From positions 26,448,146 to 26,512,145 of the forward strand of contig NC_073691.1 of assembly GCF_029784155.1 (NCBI RefSeq): a stretch of DNA of 64,000 nt. The letters run 5' to 3'. The position numbers and the translations under genes are program-made. This document shows, one piece after another, positions 1 through 11,739 of this stretch; position 1 is the stretch's first letter, and the number at the start of each line of letters is the position of its first letter. The notes below the pieces were generated by a model. The model had not been told where the DNA came from and did no database searches. It saw only the letters and a program-made list of their open reading frames with translations. This stretch comes from Uranotaenia lowii (Eukaryota > Arthropoda > Insecta > Diptera > Culicidae).

Positions 1-1767
1 GTGACAGTGAGTCATTTTGTTGGTTGGGACCCAAAGAGACGGTTAATCTGATCATCCATCCCCATCTCCGGTCGGTTAAACCGGAGACCCAGACCGGGGA
101 AGTCAGACGAGAAAGTTTTACTTTGAGAAATTATCAACAAATCTGGTAAAGAGGGGGTTCGTCGTCACTTATCATTCAAGTCCCAATAGGTAACAGGTAC
201 ATCACGCGCCAAACCCATTGAAGACCTTCATTGAGCTCCCCGCCCCCATTCGGGTCGGACCTTAAGGGTGAAACCTTGACAAGTGCTGGTGGACCCTCAA
301 GCCTGTTGTTGTGGGAAAAGTGGAAAATTATGAGTTTTTATTTTTTTAATTACAACCCTCCTCGGTAAGGGTCTACTAGTCGTTATATTTTTTTTTCTCT
401 CTTCTTGGTTCCACTCCCTTCATTGACTTTGGCTCTTTGACAGTGCGGTGGGTCAATGTGATATTTGCTGCTGGAGAGGGTCATTTGCTGCTTCTCTCGA
501 GTAGTGGCGGCAAATTGACGACGATTAGACGCACTTACAGCTGACTAATTACTGGCGTGGCTCATTACGGAGAGCTTGGGGCTTTTGGATGCAGTAGCAT
601 GGGCCGAAGTTGAAGAGATCTTGGAGGTTGAATGACTTTATTCTAACGTGTCGGACTGGCAACTGGATATCACTTAGATTTTATGAACAATTTCAACAGA
701 GCATTCCGAATCCAAATCTGATCTAGATTTTTGCAATTTACTTAGAACTGATTTGTAATCAAAGGAAGTGATATTCTGACCGAATTTTTTGACGTGATAA
801 ATATTCTGTACTTTAATAGAAGCTAAGAATTAGGTTGATGTTGAAAATCATAGCTGGAACATGCGTTACCCTTATTTCTTTTAAATTGTTCAAAAATATT
901 TGTTTTTAAATTTTACATTTTAATTTGTTCCAAAAAATGCAATTTTTATGAAAATATATGAAACATAAGACAATAATTTAAAACGTGTTTTAAAGAAGCG
1001 AGGAAGAATGACCCTAACGGGTTAAACTCCTATCAAATAAGAAAAAAAAAAGTGTTTTTAAGAATTTAGCTCCCATTAACTTTATCTCTTTTTCAGGTAT
1101 ATTTTTCTTTTTCAAACTAAAACTGGGAAAAAGAGGGAGTGAATGCATTCCAACAATTGATAAAATCTGGAATTTTTGACAATGAAATCAACCATTGAAA
1201 AAGTTCGCTATGATTAAGTTCTTCTGCAAAAACTTTTATGATAAAAAGCAAATAAAATTAAAATTTCATTAAACTACATCTCCTGTTGACATGTTTGAGT
1301 AAATTGTGACAGGTCAGAAAAGTATGGGATACATCAAATGTAGTTTTTGTATTAACAGCCTTTAGGAATATATAACTATTTTCCATTTATTGCAGGAAAC
1401 AGATTTGGGAGGACGCAAACTCACCTTATTTTTCAAATTTAGCAAACTCAATTTTGCCCATTTTTTGCCAATTTTAACACTTCTTTATGCAAAATTTATC
1501 CCTTAAACAGACGGTTTAAAATATTGTTTTCTGAGGCCGGGACAGTAAAATAACAAAAATCGTTCACAATATTGCTGGGTGCAATTTCAACAATTTTGAT
1601 TTGATTTGAAATGTTTTCAAAATAATCGAAAAATTCATATTGATTAGCATTTGATAAAAATATTAATTCTTCTACAATTTAAATGATGAATTTGCTGATA
1701 AAAAAAAGTAATCGCTTTTGAATTTTTAATGCATTTGAGAAGTTTGAAATATTCTACTTAGTTAAGC
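1..1767. other. no gene recognised; left flank
   Basis: I see no convincing coding sequence here. The first ~700 bases are richer in G+C than what follows and look like unique non-coding DNA. From about 700 on the sequence is AT-rich with A and T runs. No RNA gene or transposon end was recognised. The stretch ends where homology to the downstream RT-RNase H element begins abruptly. Confidence 0.5.
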
Positions 1768-2053
1768 CTAGATTCCTTGCATTTTGCTCGGAAAATAGTT
1801 ACTACAGAATCGATCAAATGGGCAATCGATGGTTTTGCTCAATACAAATCTTCTGAAATTGACGGGTTATTTCCAGTTTTGCTTCAAAAAGTTTTCGATC
1901 ATTTCAAACACATATCTATTAAGAAAAATAATAATAAGCAGTTTTGCTCATGGATATATTCCTAAACTTTGGCGGCAGATAGCCGTGAAATTCATTTCTA
2001 AAGGGGGACGATCATCATACGACGAAGTTAAAAGCTTTCGTCCTATTAGTCTA

Positions 2054-2931
2054 CACAGATAAAAAAATGTAACCTTACAATACAAGTTTTTTTTTTTTTT
2101 TTTTGTTTCGATTATAGTCGTTTTACCATCTTTATGGCCTTCGCGACTTTATCAACGTTACAGTTTGCGGATCGTTATTGAAAAACTTATCCGGTACAAC
2201 TGTGTTCGATGTTTACTCTTGGGCTCGAACTCGCGGACATCTGCCTTACAATACAAGTGATTTTATATTTTTGCATCGCCACTTGAAAAATTTCGAAAAA
2301 GAGTATAGCAGCTCAACCATTTCTATGAAAATTACATGTCAATGCATGCTTATTCCAGCGCCAGTGTCAGTTTGTCAGTTTTGTTTTGTTTTCATTCCTG
2401 TTCGTTTTCCGTCCCGTACTGAGTCGGCAAAAGTTGTTAGTTTTTTTCATCAATCAGACCGTGGTTGTTGATTAAAGGTAAATCAATATTAAAAATAAAT
2501 GTGATTGACTTGATAATTTCACACTAATTGCTGTTATTTATAGGAAATTGATGCTGAGTTCCCAAAACATCATAGCCCCAACTGTATGACATCCAATTTT
2601 CTGATGTCTTATCGCACCAGCCGTCGTTTCCGTCGTCGGGGGAATCGGCTGCGAAGATCAGTTCAAGTGTTGATAATCAACCAGAAAGTGTGATCAATGT
2701 GAAATAAAAGTTTTTTATTGCTTCAAACCGGTGACTTTTTTGATTTTGCGAAACCACTTCCTGTCCAATAAGATTCGTGAGATGTGCTAAATAATGTAAA
2801 TGTACAGTAAACAACAGCATTGAATGCGACCGGGAATTTACATGAGATGTGCAGTATCATCACTTGTAAATAGCCGATTCCTTTCTACCCATGCAGTTGC
2901 ATGTAAATCTACTTGGATTTTTCTAAGTGTG
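2054..2931. mobile_element. TA-flanked nonautonomous DNA element
   Basis: This segment interrupts the LINE where the sister copy is continuous (around 7722). It is flanked by TA on both sides (2052-2053 and 2932-2933), as expected for Tc1/mariner-type integration. The ends are imperfect inverted repeats: left CACAGATAAAAAAATG, right complement CACACTTAGAAAAATC. After removing the inner SINE and one target duplication the element is about 700 bp. I see no transposase, so it would be mobilised in trans. It may be related to the small TA element at 55497-55771, which also starts CACAG. Confidence 0.7.
2088..2243 (-). mobile_element. 5'-truncated tRNA-derived SINE
   Basis: On the minus strand this matches the SINE at 40181-40371 from just before its box B through to an A-rich tail (a T run on the plus strand at 2088-2104). 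The tRNA-like head with box A is missing, so the copy is 5'-truncated. It is flanked by a perfect 15-bp target duplication, CCTTACAATACAAGT, at 2073-2087 and 2244-2258, as produced by LINE-type retrotransposition. It lies inside the TA-flanked element, making it the youngest of three nested insertions. Confidence 0.85.
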
Positions 2932-5072
2932 TAAGTTCATTTCTATTAAAATCACTTGAACGTTTAATTGATCATCATATCAGGCAAGAATGCCTTGTCC
3001 AACATCCGCCTAATGTGACACAACATGCATACCAATCAGGAAAATCAACATTAACTCTTCTGTACAACGTAGTAAACAATATTGAAAATAGTTTTTCACA
3101 GAAACAATCATGTCTAGGGGCATCTCTAGACATAGAAGGAGCATTTGATAATGTCTCGTTTACGTCAATAATGGATGCGGTGTTATAGCTAACTGGATTA
3201 GCACTATGCTAAGTAACAGGAATCTTCATTCGTCTTTAAGACAGGCTTCAATTACAAAAGTTTGCACACGTGGTTGCCCACAGGGAGGTGTACTATCTCC
3301 TCTTTTGTGGAACCTAGTTGCAGACGGCTTGTAGAGAAAACTCAATGACCGTGGAATACCAACCTATGGATTTGCAGATGATTTTCTTCTGCTGGTAAGA
3401 GGTTTGTGCATAAGCACATTATTTGATATAATGCAACAAGCTCTGCGCTCTGTTGAACGATGGTGTTCTCATGTAGAACTGTCAGTTAATCCTCTAAAAA
3501 CTAATATTGTTTTATTTACTAAAAAACGTATCACCCGAGGGGTGCGCCCTCTGCTGTTTTATGGTTCCGAAATCAACGTGTCTAATCAAGTTAAATATTT
3601 GGGTGTCATTCTTGACTCCAAATTAAACTGGTATGATCACACCGAATTGAGAATCAAAAAAACATGCATGGCCTTCGGACAACGCCGACGTGCAATCGGG
3701 AAAAACTGGGGACTCAAACCCAAACATATTCACTGGATTTACTCCACAATAGTAAGACCAATTCTGGCCTATGGGTGTCTAGTGTGGTGGCAGAAAGGAG
3801 AAGTTGCAACAGTTCGGACGAAACTAAATCACCTTCAAAGAATGTGTCTCTTAGGGATGTCCGGATCGTTCACTACAACTCCTACTGCAGCACTAGAGGC
3901 TCTGTTTTCTATCAAACCTCTACACTTGTTCCTAAAACAGGAAGCCTTCTCATGTGCTTTTCGTCTACTGGCAGTTGGTCTCTGGCTGTCAGGAAATATC
4001 GAAAGATCATCGAGTCATACAAATGTGTGGCCTGATTAGTTAGATTAAACAAGTTTAATTTAGCGCCAAACGATTTAACACTCTCGAGTAGTTTTCCCTA
4101 CATGGGGTTTCAAGTCAAATTTCCTTCTCCTCGAGAATGGTTATCAGGTTTCGTAGAGGACCAAATGTCCTTTCATATTGTATTCTATACTAACGGGTCA
4201 TTATCAAACGGCCATGCAGGTGCAGGAATTTACTGTCACGAGTTGTACATAGAATATGCTCAACCTCTAGGAAAATATTGTACAGCCTTTCAGGCTGAGC
4301 TATATGCTATTATGTATGGAGTGCAAATTGCACTTCAAAAGAAAATTATGATCAGAACAATTTATTTCTGTTCAGTTAGCCAAGCAGCTATCAAATCACT
4401 CAGTGCTTCCAGTTCTAGATCTAAACTGGTAATCGCATGCCGGAAAGCAATCGAAAAACTTCTTGAAGGCAATGGATTAAACCTTCTATGGGTACTCGGA
4501 CATAAGGGAATTTTTGAAAACGAGTGCGCCGACGAACTCGCCAGAGCTGAATCGGAAAAGGAATTTTGCGGACCAGAGCCGACAGTCCCAATATCGCCAT
4601 ATTGGTTCAGAAACCAAATTCAAACTTGGTCCTCTAACCAGCATAAACGATACTGGGAAGAGTTGGATACTTGTCGCCAAACTAAATTGTTTTAAGAAAA
4701 ACCATCTCCAATCATATCGAGTTACTTAACTTTAAGTAAATCTCATTGCAGCATCCTGACCAGAACACTCTCCGGTCATTGTAAACTCAACTATCACATG
4801 CACAACATTCAGCGTGCTGAATCTCCAGTATGTGGTAGTTGTGAATCAGATGTGGAAGATCCTTTGTAACCATCCCTCATTTGCCAGACTACGTTTTCGT
4901 ACTCTGGGATCTTACGCTATAAGCGAATCTGAGTTTAAGAAACTAAACTAAAAAGACATGCTATCATTCCTTACCGAATGTAGAAAAGAGCTTTAATGCT
5001 AATAATTCCTAGTAGATCTCAAGATTTAAGATCCCCATTTTGAATAGATTGAATTTATTTCTTCCTTTTAGG

Positions 5073-6925
5073 CTGGAACAAATATCAATTTATTCTTTTG
5101 TCACCCCCCTCCCCCCCTCCCTTTGAAATTATCAAAAATCCCGAAGGGGGGAATAAATAAAGTTTGAAATTTTTTATGTAAATTTCGACAAAAAATTCAA
5201 ATATCCGAAAGATTTTAAGACCAAAATGCAAATTTTGGGAGATGGAAGTTTTTTTTGTGCAATGATATAGTATGCAATTTTGTTGCATACAAGCTTTCGT
5301 TCAATTTATTCAAATTAATTTGTTTTTCGCATTATTTTTTTACTGTCCACTACTATCAATTGAAAAAAAAACATCAGGAAAAACACCAGAGTAATTGCAG
5401 ATCCCTCAAGATGAAACTAATAAAGTGATAACCTATCAAACGGTGTAAAACTAAAATTTGTTCACTAACCCTTTCCATTTGTTACGTATTTTGCCACAAT
5501 CTGACGATGATTGTGTCGATTTTTATCAACTTCCTTCCAAAGTTGCTCGGGTCAATATGAAACGAAGCGCAGATTCAAAGCAATCGTCGTTTAATTCAAA
5601 TATACTGAAGAACTGAAAGCTTTTAGAGACCAAGGATGTTCTATGAAAATCATAAATAAATTAAAGATAATAAATGAAAATAAAATATGACGTCTTTGTA
5701 TGAAAAAGGATTTTCTACCGGAAAATTCAGGGTCAAAATTTTCAGTGAACCCTCACATATAAATGCATCGTCCGTCTCTAAAATTCCTAAAATTAAATAC
5801 TGCAAAGTTTTTAGAAGTTTTAAGCACTTTAAAAATTAAATTGTTTTTTGGGACTTTTTTCGTTCGGAATCAACTACAGATGACCTGGTGAAACAGATTT
5901 ACCTATTTTAATAATATTGAGAAACTAGGATCAACTGCCTACACAATAAATCTAAAATCATCGGTCCCAAATAATGGTTTTGGCATAACTCGAAAGCTTA
6001 ACATGTAAATGTTATGTAGGAGTAGGAGAGAGTTATTGATAACGGAATTTTTCTTTTGGGCAATTAATTTTCAATTTAATTTAAATACTTAAGTTTTTTA
6101 GTAAACTTTTTTTTTATCTGTGACATTTTTGCTCAAATAACTCATGAATATAGAAATAAAAATAATATTTTCTTTAACAATTGGATTATTCGTTTTTAAG
6201 TTTTCATTAAAAAAAATTAAAATATTTCCTGAAATCTTAGAAATATTGATTAGGATTAAAATAAAGAATACTTTAGTTACAAGATGGGAACCTAACTCTA
6301 ACTGAATGGATGAAATTCTAAAATTTACATCAAAATCTGGTGAACTTAGCTAATGGTTATATAATGGGAAAGGTTTTATTTTGAACTTGCAAAATTCGGG
6401 CACTCTATTCCCAATTTCCGAACCAAAATCCGGTTTGTATTTGGGCAAATTTTACAAATTGCTTACGTTTATCTTTATTAATCTAGTTTGAAAAATTTTA
6501 TTTTTGAGCGAAAAAAAATGAAATTTATAGAATTTTTTGTTTGATTTTAAATGAACTCGGGGAAAATCAGGAATTTCAACGAAATTTGGTAAACCAGTCC
6601 GGTTTGAACCTTTTCCATTTTATTTTTAAATAAATCTCCAGCATTTCCTGTTTAAACTGGGTTTTCTGGCAAGTCTAATTGTTCATCTTTGATTTGAACT
6701 TACATTTTTTAAAGAAAGCTTTCAATTTCTAAGATCAACTTATACTATGCTCAAATCAAATAAGCCAAATTTCTCAAACTCGTGAACAAATTCAAAGGTT
6801 TTAACCATCAATAAAAATACACCCGATTTTCAAAAGTAAAAGTTATACATAAATATCTTTCAGATAAAATCGGATTCATGTAAACTCAATTCCAGTTTAA
6901 GATTTTGGTTTTAAACTGCTTAATT
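5073..6925. other. no gene recognised; AT-rich spacer
   Basis: There is no supportable coding region between the two RNase H LINE copies. A short C-rich tract lies at 5102-5121. The rest is AT-rich with A/T runs and short open frames that show no family resemblance. Confidence 0.5.
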
Positions 6926-7198
6926 ATGTTAAATAATACGCTAAAAACATGTGGAATTCCCTGCAATGTCTTCAAGAAAAGATACTTGTTGTTAATCATC
7001 ATATGCTTTTTGTCAAAAATCAATCCAAATTAAATTAATTTTTTCAAATGAAAACAAGAGTTTTCAAAAAAAAAAAGAAATAGATCTCTTTAAAGAAAAT
7101 TTTCTTCCATTGAAATCCTTATCGTAATCTTGTTTAATTATAGCATACATTTCCTCGCACTAAATAATAAACTTTTGTGTTCTCAGGATGATTAAAAC
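6926..7198. repeat. long target-site duplication, 5' copy
   Basis: These bases recur, with about one difference and no indels, at 10015-10287 (constant offset 3089). Together the pair brackets the RT-RNase H LINE. The last ~130 bases also match the 3' region of a different LINE seen at 57228-57360, showing that the target was an existing LINE tail plus its flank. A ~272-bp duplication is far longer than the usual 5-20 bp for LINEs. Confidence 0.8.
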
Positions 7199-9821
7199 AA
7201 GAGCTGCCGAACGCTCAAGTTGGCAGAACTACTGCACAAACATTTCAAGCTTGCACGAAGCAAGTAGGTTAAATAAAGTCTTAGCCAAATCAAAAGATTA
7301 TCAGGTTTCATACCTTAAAACCCCTAGTGGTGATTATACATCAAACGACGAAGAAACATTAAGTTGTCTATTCAATACTCACTTTCCAGGATGTGTTGAT
7401 CAAGATTCATCGATTGAGCCTGAGTTCTTTTCTGGAAGTCTAGATTCCTTGCATTGTGCTCGGAAAATAGTTACTACAGAATCGATCAAATGGGCAATCG
7501 ATGGTTTTGCTCAATACAAATCTCCTGGAAGTGACGGTTTATTTCCAGTTTTGCTTCAAAAAGGTTTCGATCATTTCAAACACATATTAAGAAAAATAAT
7601 GATAAGCAGTTTTGCTCATGGATATATTCCTAAACTTTGGCGGCAGATAGCCGTGAAATTCATCCCTAAAGGGGGACGATCATCATACGACGAAGCCAAA
7701 AGCTTTCGTCCTATTAGTCTAAGTTCATTTCTATTAAAAGCACTTGAACGTTTAATTGATCATCATATCAGGCAAGAATGCCTTGTCCAACATCCGCTTA
7801 ATGCGACACAACATGCATACCAAACAGGAAAATCAACATTAACTCTTCTGCACAACGTAGTACATAATATTGAAAATAGTTTTTCACAGAAAGAATCATG
7901 TCTAGGAGCATTTCTAGACATAGAAGGAGCATTTGATAATGTCTCGTTTACATCAATAATGGATGCGGCACTACTTCATGGAGTGCCTAGTGTTATAACT
8001 AACTGGATTAGCGCAATGCTAAGTAACAGGAATCTTCATTCGTCTTTAAGACAGGCTTCAATAACAAAAGTTAGCACACGTGGTTGCCCACAGGGAGGTG
8101 TACTATCACCTCTTTTGTGGAACCTAGTTGCAGACGGCTTGTTGAGAAAACTCAATGACCGTGGAATACCAACCTATGGATTCGCAAATGATTATCTTGT
8201 GCTGGTAAGAGGTTTGTGCATAAGCACATTATTTGATATAATGCAACAAGCTCTGCGCTCTGTTGAACGATGGTGTTCTCATGTAGAACTTTCAGTTAAT
8301 CCTCTAAAAACTAATATTGTTTTATTTACTAAAAAACGTATCACCCGCGGGGTGCGCCCTCTGCTGTTTTATGGTTCCGAAATCACCGTGTCTAATCAAG
8401 TTAAATATTTGGGTGTCATTCTTGACTCCAAATTAAACTGGTCTGATCACATCGAATTCAGAATCAAAAAAGCATGCATGGCCTTCGGACAATGCCGACG
8501 TGCAATCGGAAAAAACTGGGGACTCAAACCCAAACATATTCACTGGATTTACTCCACAATAGTAAGACCAATTCTGGCCTATGGGTGTCTAGTGTGGTGG
8601 CAGAAAGGAGAAGTTGCAACAGTTCGGACTAAACTAAATCACCTTCAAAGAATGTGTCTCTTAGGGATGTCCGGATCGTTCACTACAACTCCTACTGCAG
8701 CACTAGAGGCTCTGTTTTCTATCAAACCTCTACACTTGTTCCTAAAACAGGAAGCCTTCTCATGTGCTTTTCGTCTACAGGCAGTTGGTCTCTGGCTGTC
8801 AGGAAATATCGAAAGATCATCGAGTCATACAAATGTGTGGCCTGAATTAGTTAGATTAAACAAGTTTAATCTAGCGCCAAACGATTTAACACTCTCGAGT
8901 AGTTTCCCCTACATGGGGTTTAAAGTCAAATTTCCTTCTCCTCAAGAATGGTTATCAGGTTTCGTAGAGGACCAAATGTCCTCTCATATTGTATTCTATA
9001 CTGACGGTTCATTATCAAACAGCCGTGCAGGTGCAGGAATTTACTGTCACGAGTTGAACATAGAATATGCTCAACCTCTAGGAAAATATTGTACAGTCTT
9101 TCAGGCTGAGCTATATGCTATTATGTATGGAGTGCAAATTGCACTTCAAAAGAAGATTATGTTCAGAACAATTTATTTCTGTTCAGATAGCCAAGCAGCT
9201 ATCAAAGCACTCAGTGCTTCCAGTTCTAGATCAAAACTGGTAATCGCATGCCGGAAAGCAATCGAAGAACTTGCTGAAGGCAATGGATTAAACCTTCTAT
9301 GGGTACCCGGACATAAGGGAATTTTTGGAAACGAATGCGCCGACGAACTCGCTAGAGCTGGGTCGGAAAAGGAATTTTACGGACCAGAGCCGGCTGTCCC
9401 AATATCACCATGTTGGTTCAGGAACCAAATTCAAACTTGGTCCTCTAACCAGCATGAACGATACTGGGAAGAGTTGGACACTTGTCGTCAAACTAAATTA
9501 TTTTTAGAAAAACCATCTCCAATCATATCGAGTTACTTATTAACTTTAAATAAATTTCATTGCAGCATCTTGATCAGAGCACTCTCCGGTCATTGTAAAC
9601 TCAACTATCACATGCACAACATTCAGCGTGCTGAATCTCCAGTATGTGGTAGTTGTGAATCAGATGTGGAAGATCCCTTCCATCTTATATGTAACTGTCC
9701 CTCATTTGCCAGACTACGTTTTCGTACTCTGGGATCTTACGCTTTAAGCGAATCTGAGTTTAAGAAATTAAACTTAAAAAACATTCTATCATTCCTTACC
9801 GAATGTAGAAAAGAGCTTTAA
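7188..9821 (+). CDS. LINE reverse transcriptase-RNase H (truncated ORF2)
   Basis: This open frame of 877 codons encodes the C-terminal part of a LINE polyprotein. Its ATG (7188) and first codons come from the target DNA, so the protein start is accidental and the endonuclease is missing. Seen in order: a linker; reverse transcriptase from about residue 130 to 430 with FRPISL, LDIEGAFDNV and GCPQGGVLSPLLWN; a thumb with VKYLGVILDSKL; an RNase H domain from about residue 600 to 735 with FYTDGS, FQAELYA, SDSQ and GNECADELA (all four acidic positions present); and a C-terminal C-x2-C...H...C cluster near 820-840. The RT metal-binding motif reads FAND instead of FADD (codon 8187-8189, residue 334), which should abolish polymerase activity. 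RNase H-bearing LINEs include I, LOA, Outcast and some R1-type elements; I do not choose among them. There is no host promoter evidence. Confidence 0.88.
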   Translation: MIKTRAAERSSWQNYCTNISSLHEASRLNKVLAKSKDYQVSYLKTPSGDYTSNDEETLSCLFNTHFPGCVDQDSSIEPEFFSGSLDSLHCARKIVTTESIKWAIDGFAQYKSPGSDGLFPVLLQKGFDHFKHILRKIMISSFAHGYIPKLWRQIAVKFIPKGGRSSYDEAKSFRPISLSSFLLKALERLIDHHIRQECLVQHPLNATQHAYQTGKSTLTLLHNVVHNIENSFSQKESCLGAFLDIEGAFDNVSFTSIMDAALLHGVPSVITNWISAMLSNRNLHSSLRQASITKVSTRGCPQGGVLSPLLWNLVADGLLRKLNDRGIPTYGFANDYLVLVRGLCISTLFDIMQQALRSVERWCSHVELSVNPLKTNIVLFTKKRITRGVRPLLFYGSEITVSNQVKYLGVILDSKLNWSDHIEFRIKKACMAFGQCRRAIGKNWGLKPKHIHWIYSTIVRPILAYGCLVWWQKGEVATVRTKLNHLQRMCLLGMSGSFTTTPTAALEALFSIKPLHLFLKQEAFSCAFRLQAVGLWLSGNIERSSSHTNVWPELVRLNKFNLAPNDLTLSSSFPYMGFKVKFPSPQEWLSGFVEDQMSSHIVFYTDGSLSNSRAGAGIYCHELNIEYAQPLGKYCTVFQAELYAIMYGVQIALQKKIMFRTIYFCSDSQAAIKALSASSSRSKLVIACRKAIEELAEGNGLNLLWVPGHKGIFGNECADELARAGSEKEFYGPEPAVPISPCWFRNQIQTWSSNQHERYWEELDTCRQTKLFLEKPSPIISSYLLTLNKFHCSILIRALSGHCKLNYHMHNIQRAESPVCGSCESDVEDPFHLICNCPSFARLRFRTLGSYALSESEFKKLNLKNILSFLTECRKEL

Positions 9822-10014
9822 TGCTAATAATCCCTAGTGGAAAGGCTTTATGCCATCTTAAATAGATTGAATTTATTTCTTCCTTTTATAGGTTTTTCAG
9901 GTTTCTCAGGTAAATGATGAAATCTTGGATAAAAAAAGGCTAGGCACAATTTTCCCGTATGTTTGGATAACGTGCCGCTATTAAGCCTACCCCCATTCTG
10001 ATACCTGATACCTG
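7199..10014 (+). mobile_element. RNase H LINE, 5'-truncated insertion
   Basis: This is the insertion lying between the two long direct repeats. Its 5' end starts within the protein, without an endonuclease domain or ORF1, so it is 5'-truncated. The 3' end carries a short UTR after the stop at 9821 and finishes in a TGATACC-type tandem tail (about 9997-10016) rather than poly(A), as known for I/R1/LOA-type elements. It probably moved by target-primed reverse transcription using machinery from a full-length relative. Confidence 0.85.
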
Positions 10015-10287
10015 ATGTTAAATAATACGCTAAAAACATGTGGAATTCCCTGCAATGTCTTCAAGAAAAGATACTTGTTGTTAATCATCATATGCTTTTT
10101 GTCAAAAATCAATCCAAATTAAATTATTTTTTTCAAATGAAAACAAGAGTTTTCAAAAAAAAAAAGAAATAGATCTCTTTAAAGAAAATTTTCTTCCATT
10201 GAAATCCTTATCGTAATCTTGTTTAATTATAGCATACATTTCCTCGCACTAAATAATAAACTTTTGTGTTCTCAGGATGATTAAAAC
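10015..10287. repeat. long target-site duplication, 3' copy
   Basis: This is the partner of 6926-7198. It starts right after the LINE's TGATACC tail and continues without a break into the rest of the older LINE 3' end (10288-10403), so it marks the original uninterrupted order of the target. Confidence 0.8.
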
Positions 10288-10403
10288 TTTGTTCGCGTTT
10301 AAGTTTCTTTGTTTTGCTGCCAGACTCTGCTGAGAACAGTAGCGTCCATTATCAGGGGGTTCAATTGAGCCTTTTGGTGTGGGGGAGTGTGGTGGGCCGC
10401 TAT
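10288..10403 (+). mobile_element. 3' end remnant of a second LINE
   Basis: Together with about 7068-7198 (and its duplicate 10157-10287), this matches the 3' UTR of the LINE at 56585-57480, including the segment ending GTGGTGGGCCGCTA. It carries no coding sequence: only the last ~250 bases of that element were present before the RNase H LINE inserted into it. Confidence 0.8.
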
Positions 10404-11739
10404 ATTATTTTCTAAAAAATAAAACATAAAATTAAAAATGAAATGTAAAACCAAATTCTGAATTCTGAACCTGGAATTAGTTGTCGATGTTTCGACATAA
10501 GTTCTGAGTCAAGTCTGAGTCTCGAATAACCTTACTCCATCATAAAATTTTATTCAGAAATTAATTTTTTTAGTGTATAATGAAAAGCCTCGCTTACTTT
10601 TTATGAATCTCACGGGAGTAGGGGGGTTTCTTCTATATGTGTGTTGCAAGTTGATGGTCATAAATCCCAAATTAACTTTTACGAGGATTCTTGTTATTTA
10701 AGATATGTTTTTAACACAATACCAACCATTTTTTTGTTCTTCTTAAAAAAATTAAAAAAAAAACTCAGATTTGAGACAACTTCCGATAAAATCTTGACAT
10801 CTGGGGCTTTCTTCAATAAATATTCAAAAACATAAAATAATGAAAATTATACAAGAATCTCGTTTCTCATTTGTTAAGGAATAAAAAACTATCAAATTGG
10901 ATCACATTGAAATATTCAATCTTTTAAGTATAAACTTCCTTAAACAATCTGAAAGTATTAAGCTATGTTTGCCAGATTTCCCGGTTTTATTCGGGTTTGC
11001 CCGGATGTTTAGTACAAAATTTAAGTTAAGTCCGGCTCGGCACGGTTACTCGGATAACATAAAAAAAAATCCTGAAAATCTTGCAACCTTTTTATAACAA
11101 TTTGTTTCTTATAAGTGATGTTCTAATGTGTTTTTTATTAAAAAAAATGGTTTCAAAAATAGGTTACACACAAAATTTTACAAAGTTAATGGATTCGAGT
11201 TAAAAATCGATTCTTTTATAATATTTCTTTGAATCAATGCATTCAATTAGAAACCTTCAAATTTAGGGTATTTTTTATCCTATTTGTTTTTAAAATTGAG
11301 TTTGAGTTTGATATTATCTTTCAACTGACTTTATTGATCAGTAAATGGGTTTATTTCCATTCATTTTGTCTTTTACCAGGAGACGAGTTACGATAAGAAG
11401 TTTATAATTCGGAAACGTATTCGTGTTGCATCCAACAATTTATGTTGTTCCGGTTCCAAAGATAAGCCAAACGCCCGAGCGCGCGAAGCCCCAAAAATTA
11501 ACCTGCCCCAATCGGCAAATTAACTCGATCTTTTTGGTGGAATTTTTAATGAATTGACGGCGCCCCAAAACATAAGAGACACATTCCACCGTGACGTGAA
11601 ATCGCTTTTCCGGACTTTTCTGCACTGTTATCGTTCTAGAAGTCAACCAATTTACTTGAAAATGAAAAAAATTGTAGCAAACGGTCGCAAATTGAATTTC
11701 ATTCAAAATGAATACAATTTGGTCATTTTAAAATTTAAG
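10404..11739. other. no gene; old dispersed-repeat debris
   Basis: No coding region is supported. The stretch at 10455-10560 (TTCTGAATTCTGAACCT and following) resembles 40865-40960, and 10970-11060 (TTGCCAGATTTCCCGG) resembles 42590-42960, suggesting remnants of old dispersed repeats. The rest is AT-rich. Confidence 0.4.

Larger units (their letters stand above)
1768..5072 (+). pseudogene. decayed RT-RNase H LINE copy
   Basis: This is a broken copy of the non-LTR retrotransposon that is nearly open at 7188-9821. Homology starts sharply at the bases matching 7440 (5' truncation) and runs past the ORF stop to about 5072. It reads through reverse transcriptase, then RNase H, then a C-terminal Cys/His cluster. 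Breaks seen: an 878-bp insertion at 2054-2931, an in-frame TAG near 3333, a ~22-bp deletion near 3186, a stop near 4035, and a deletion in the Cys/His region near 4867. RNase H acidic residues are lost: TDGS reads TNGS (codon 4192-4194) and SDSQ reads SVSQ (4375-4377). The RT catalytic FADD (3371-3382) is retained. Nucleotide identity with the sister is very high by eye, so the copies are recently related. The family belongs among RNase H-bearing LINEs (I/LOA/Outcast-like); the exact clade is not settled. Confidence 0.88.

Noticed and set aside
8654..8845. Short frames inside 7188-9821 and its sister (for example 63 codons)
   Set aside because: Out-of-frame shadows of the RT-RNase H coding sequence, present in both copies only because the DNA is homologous.
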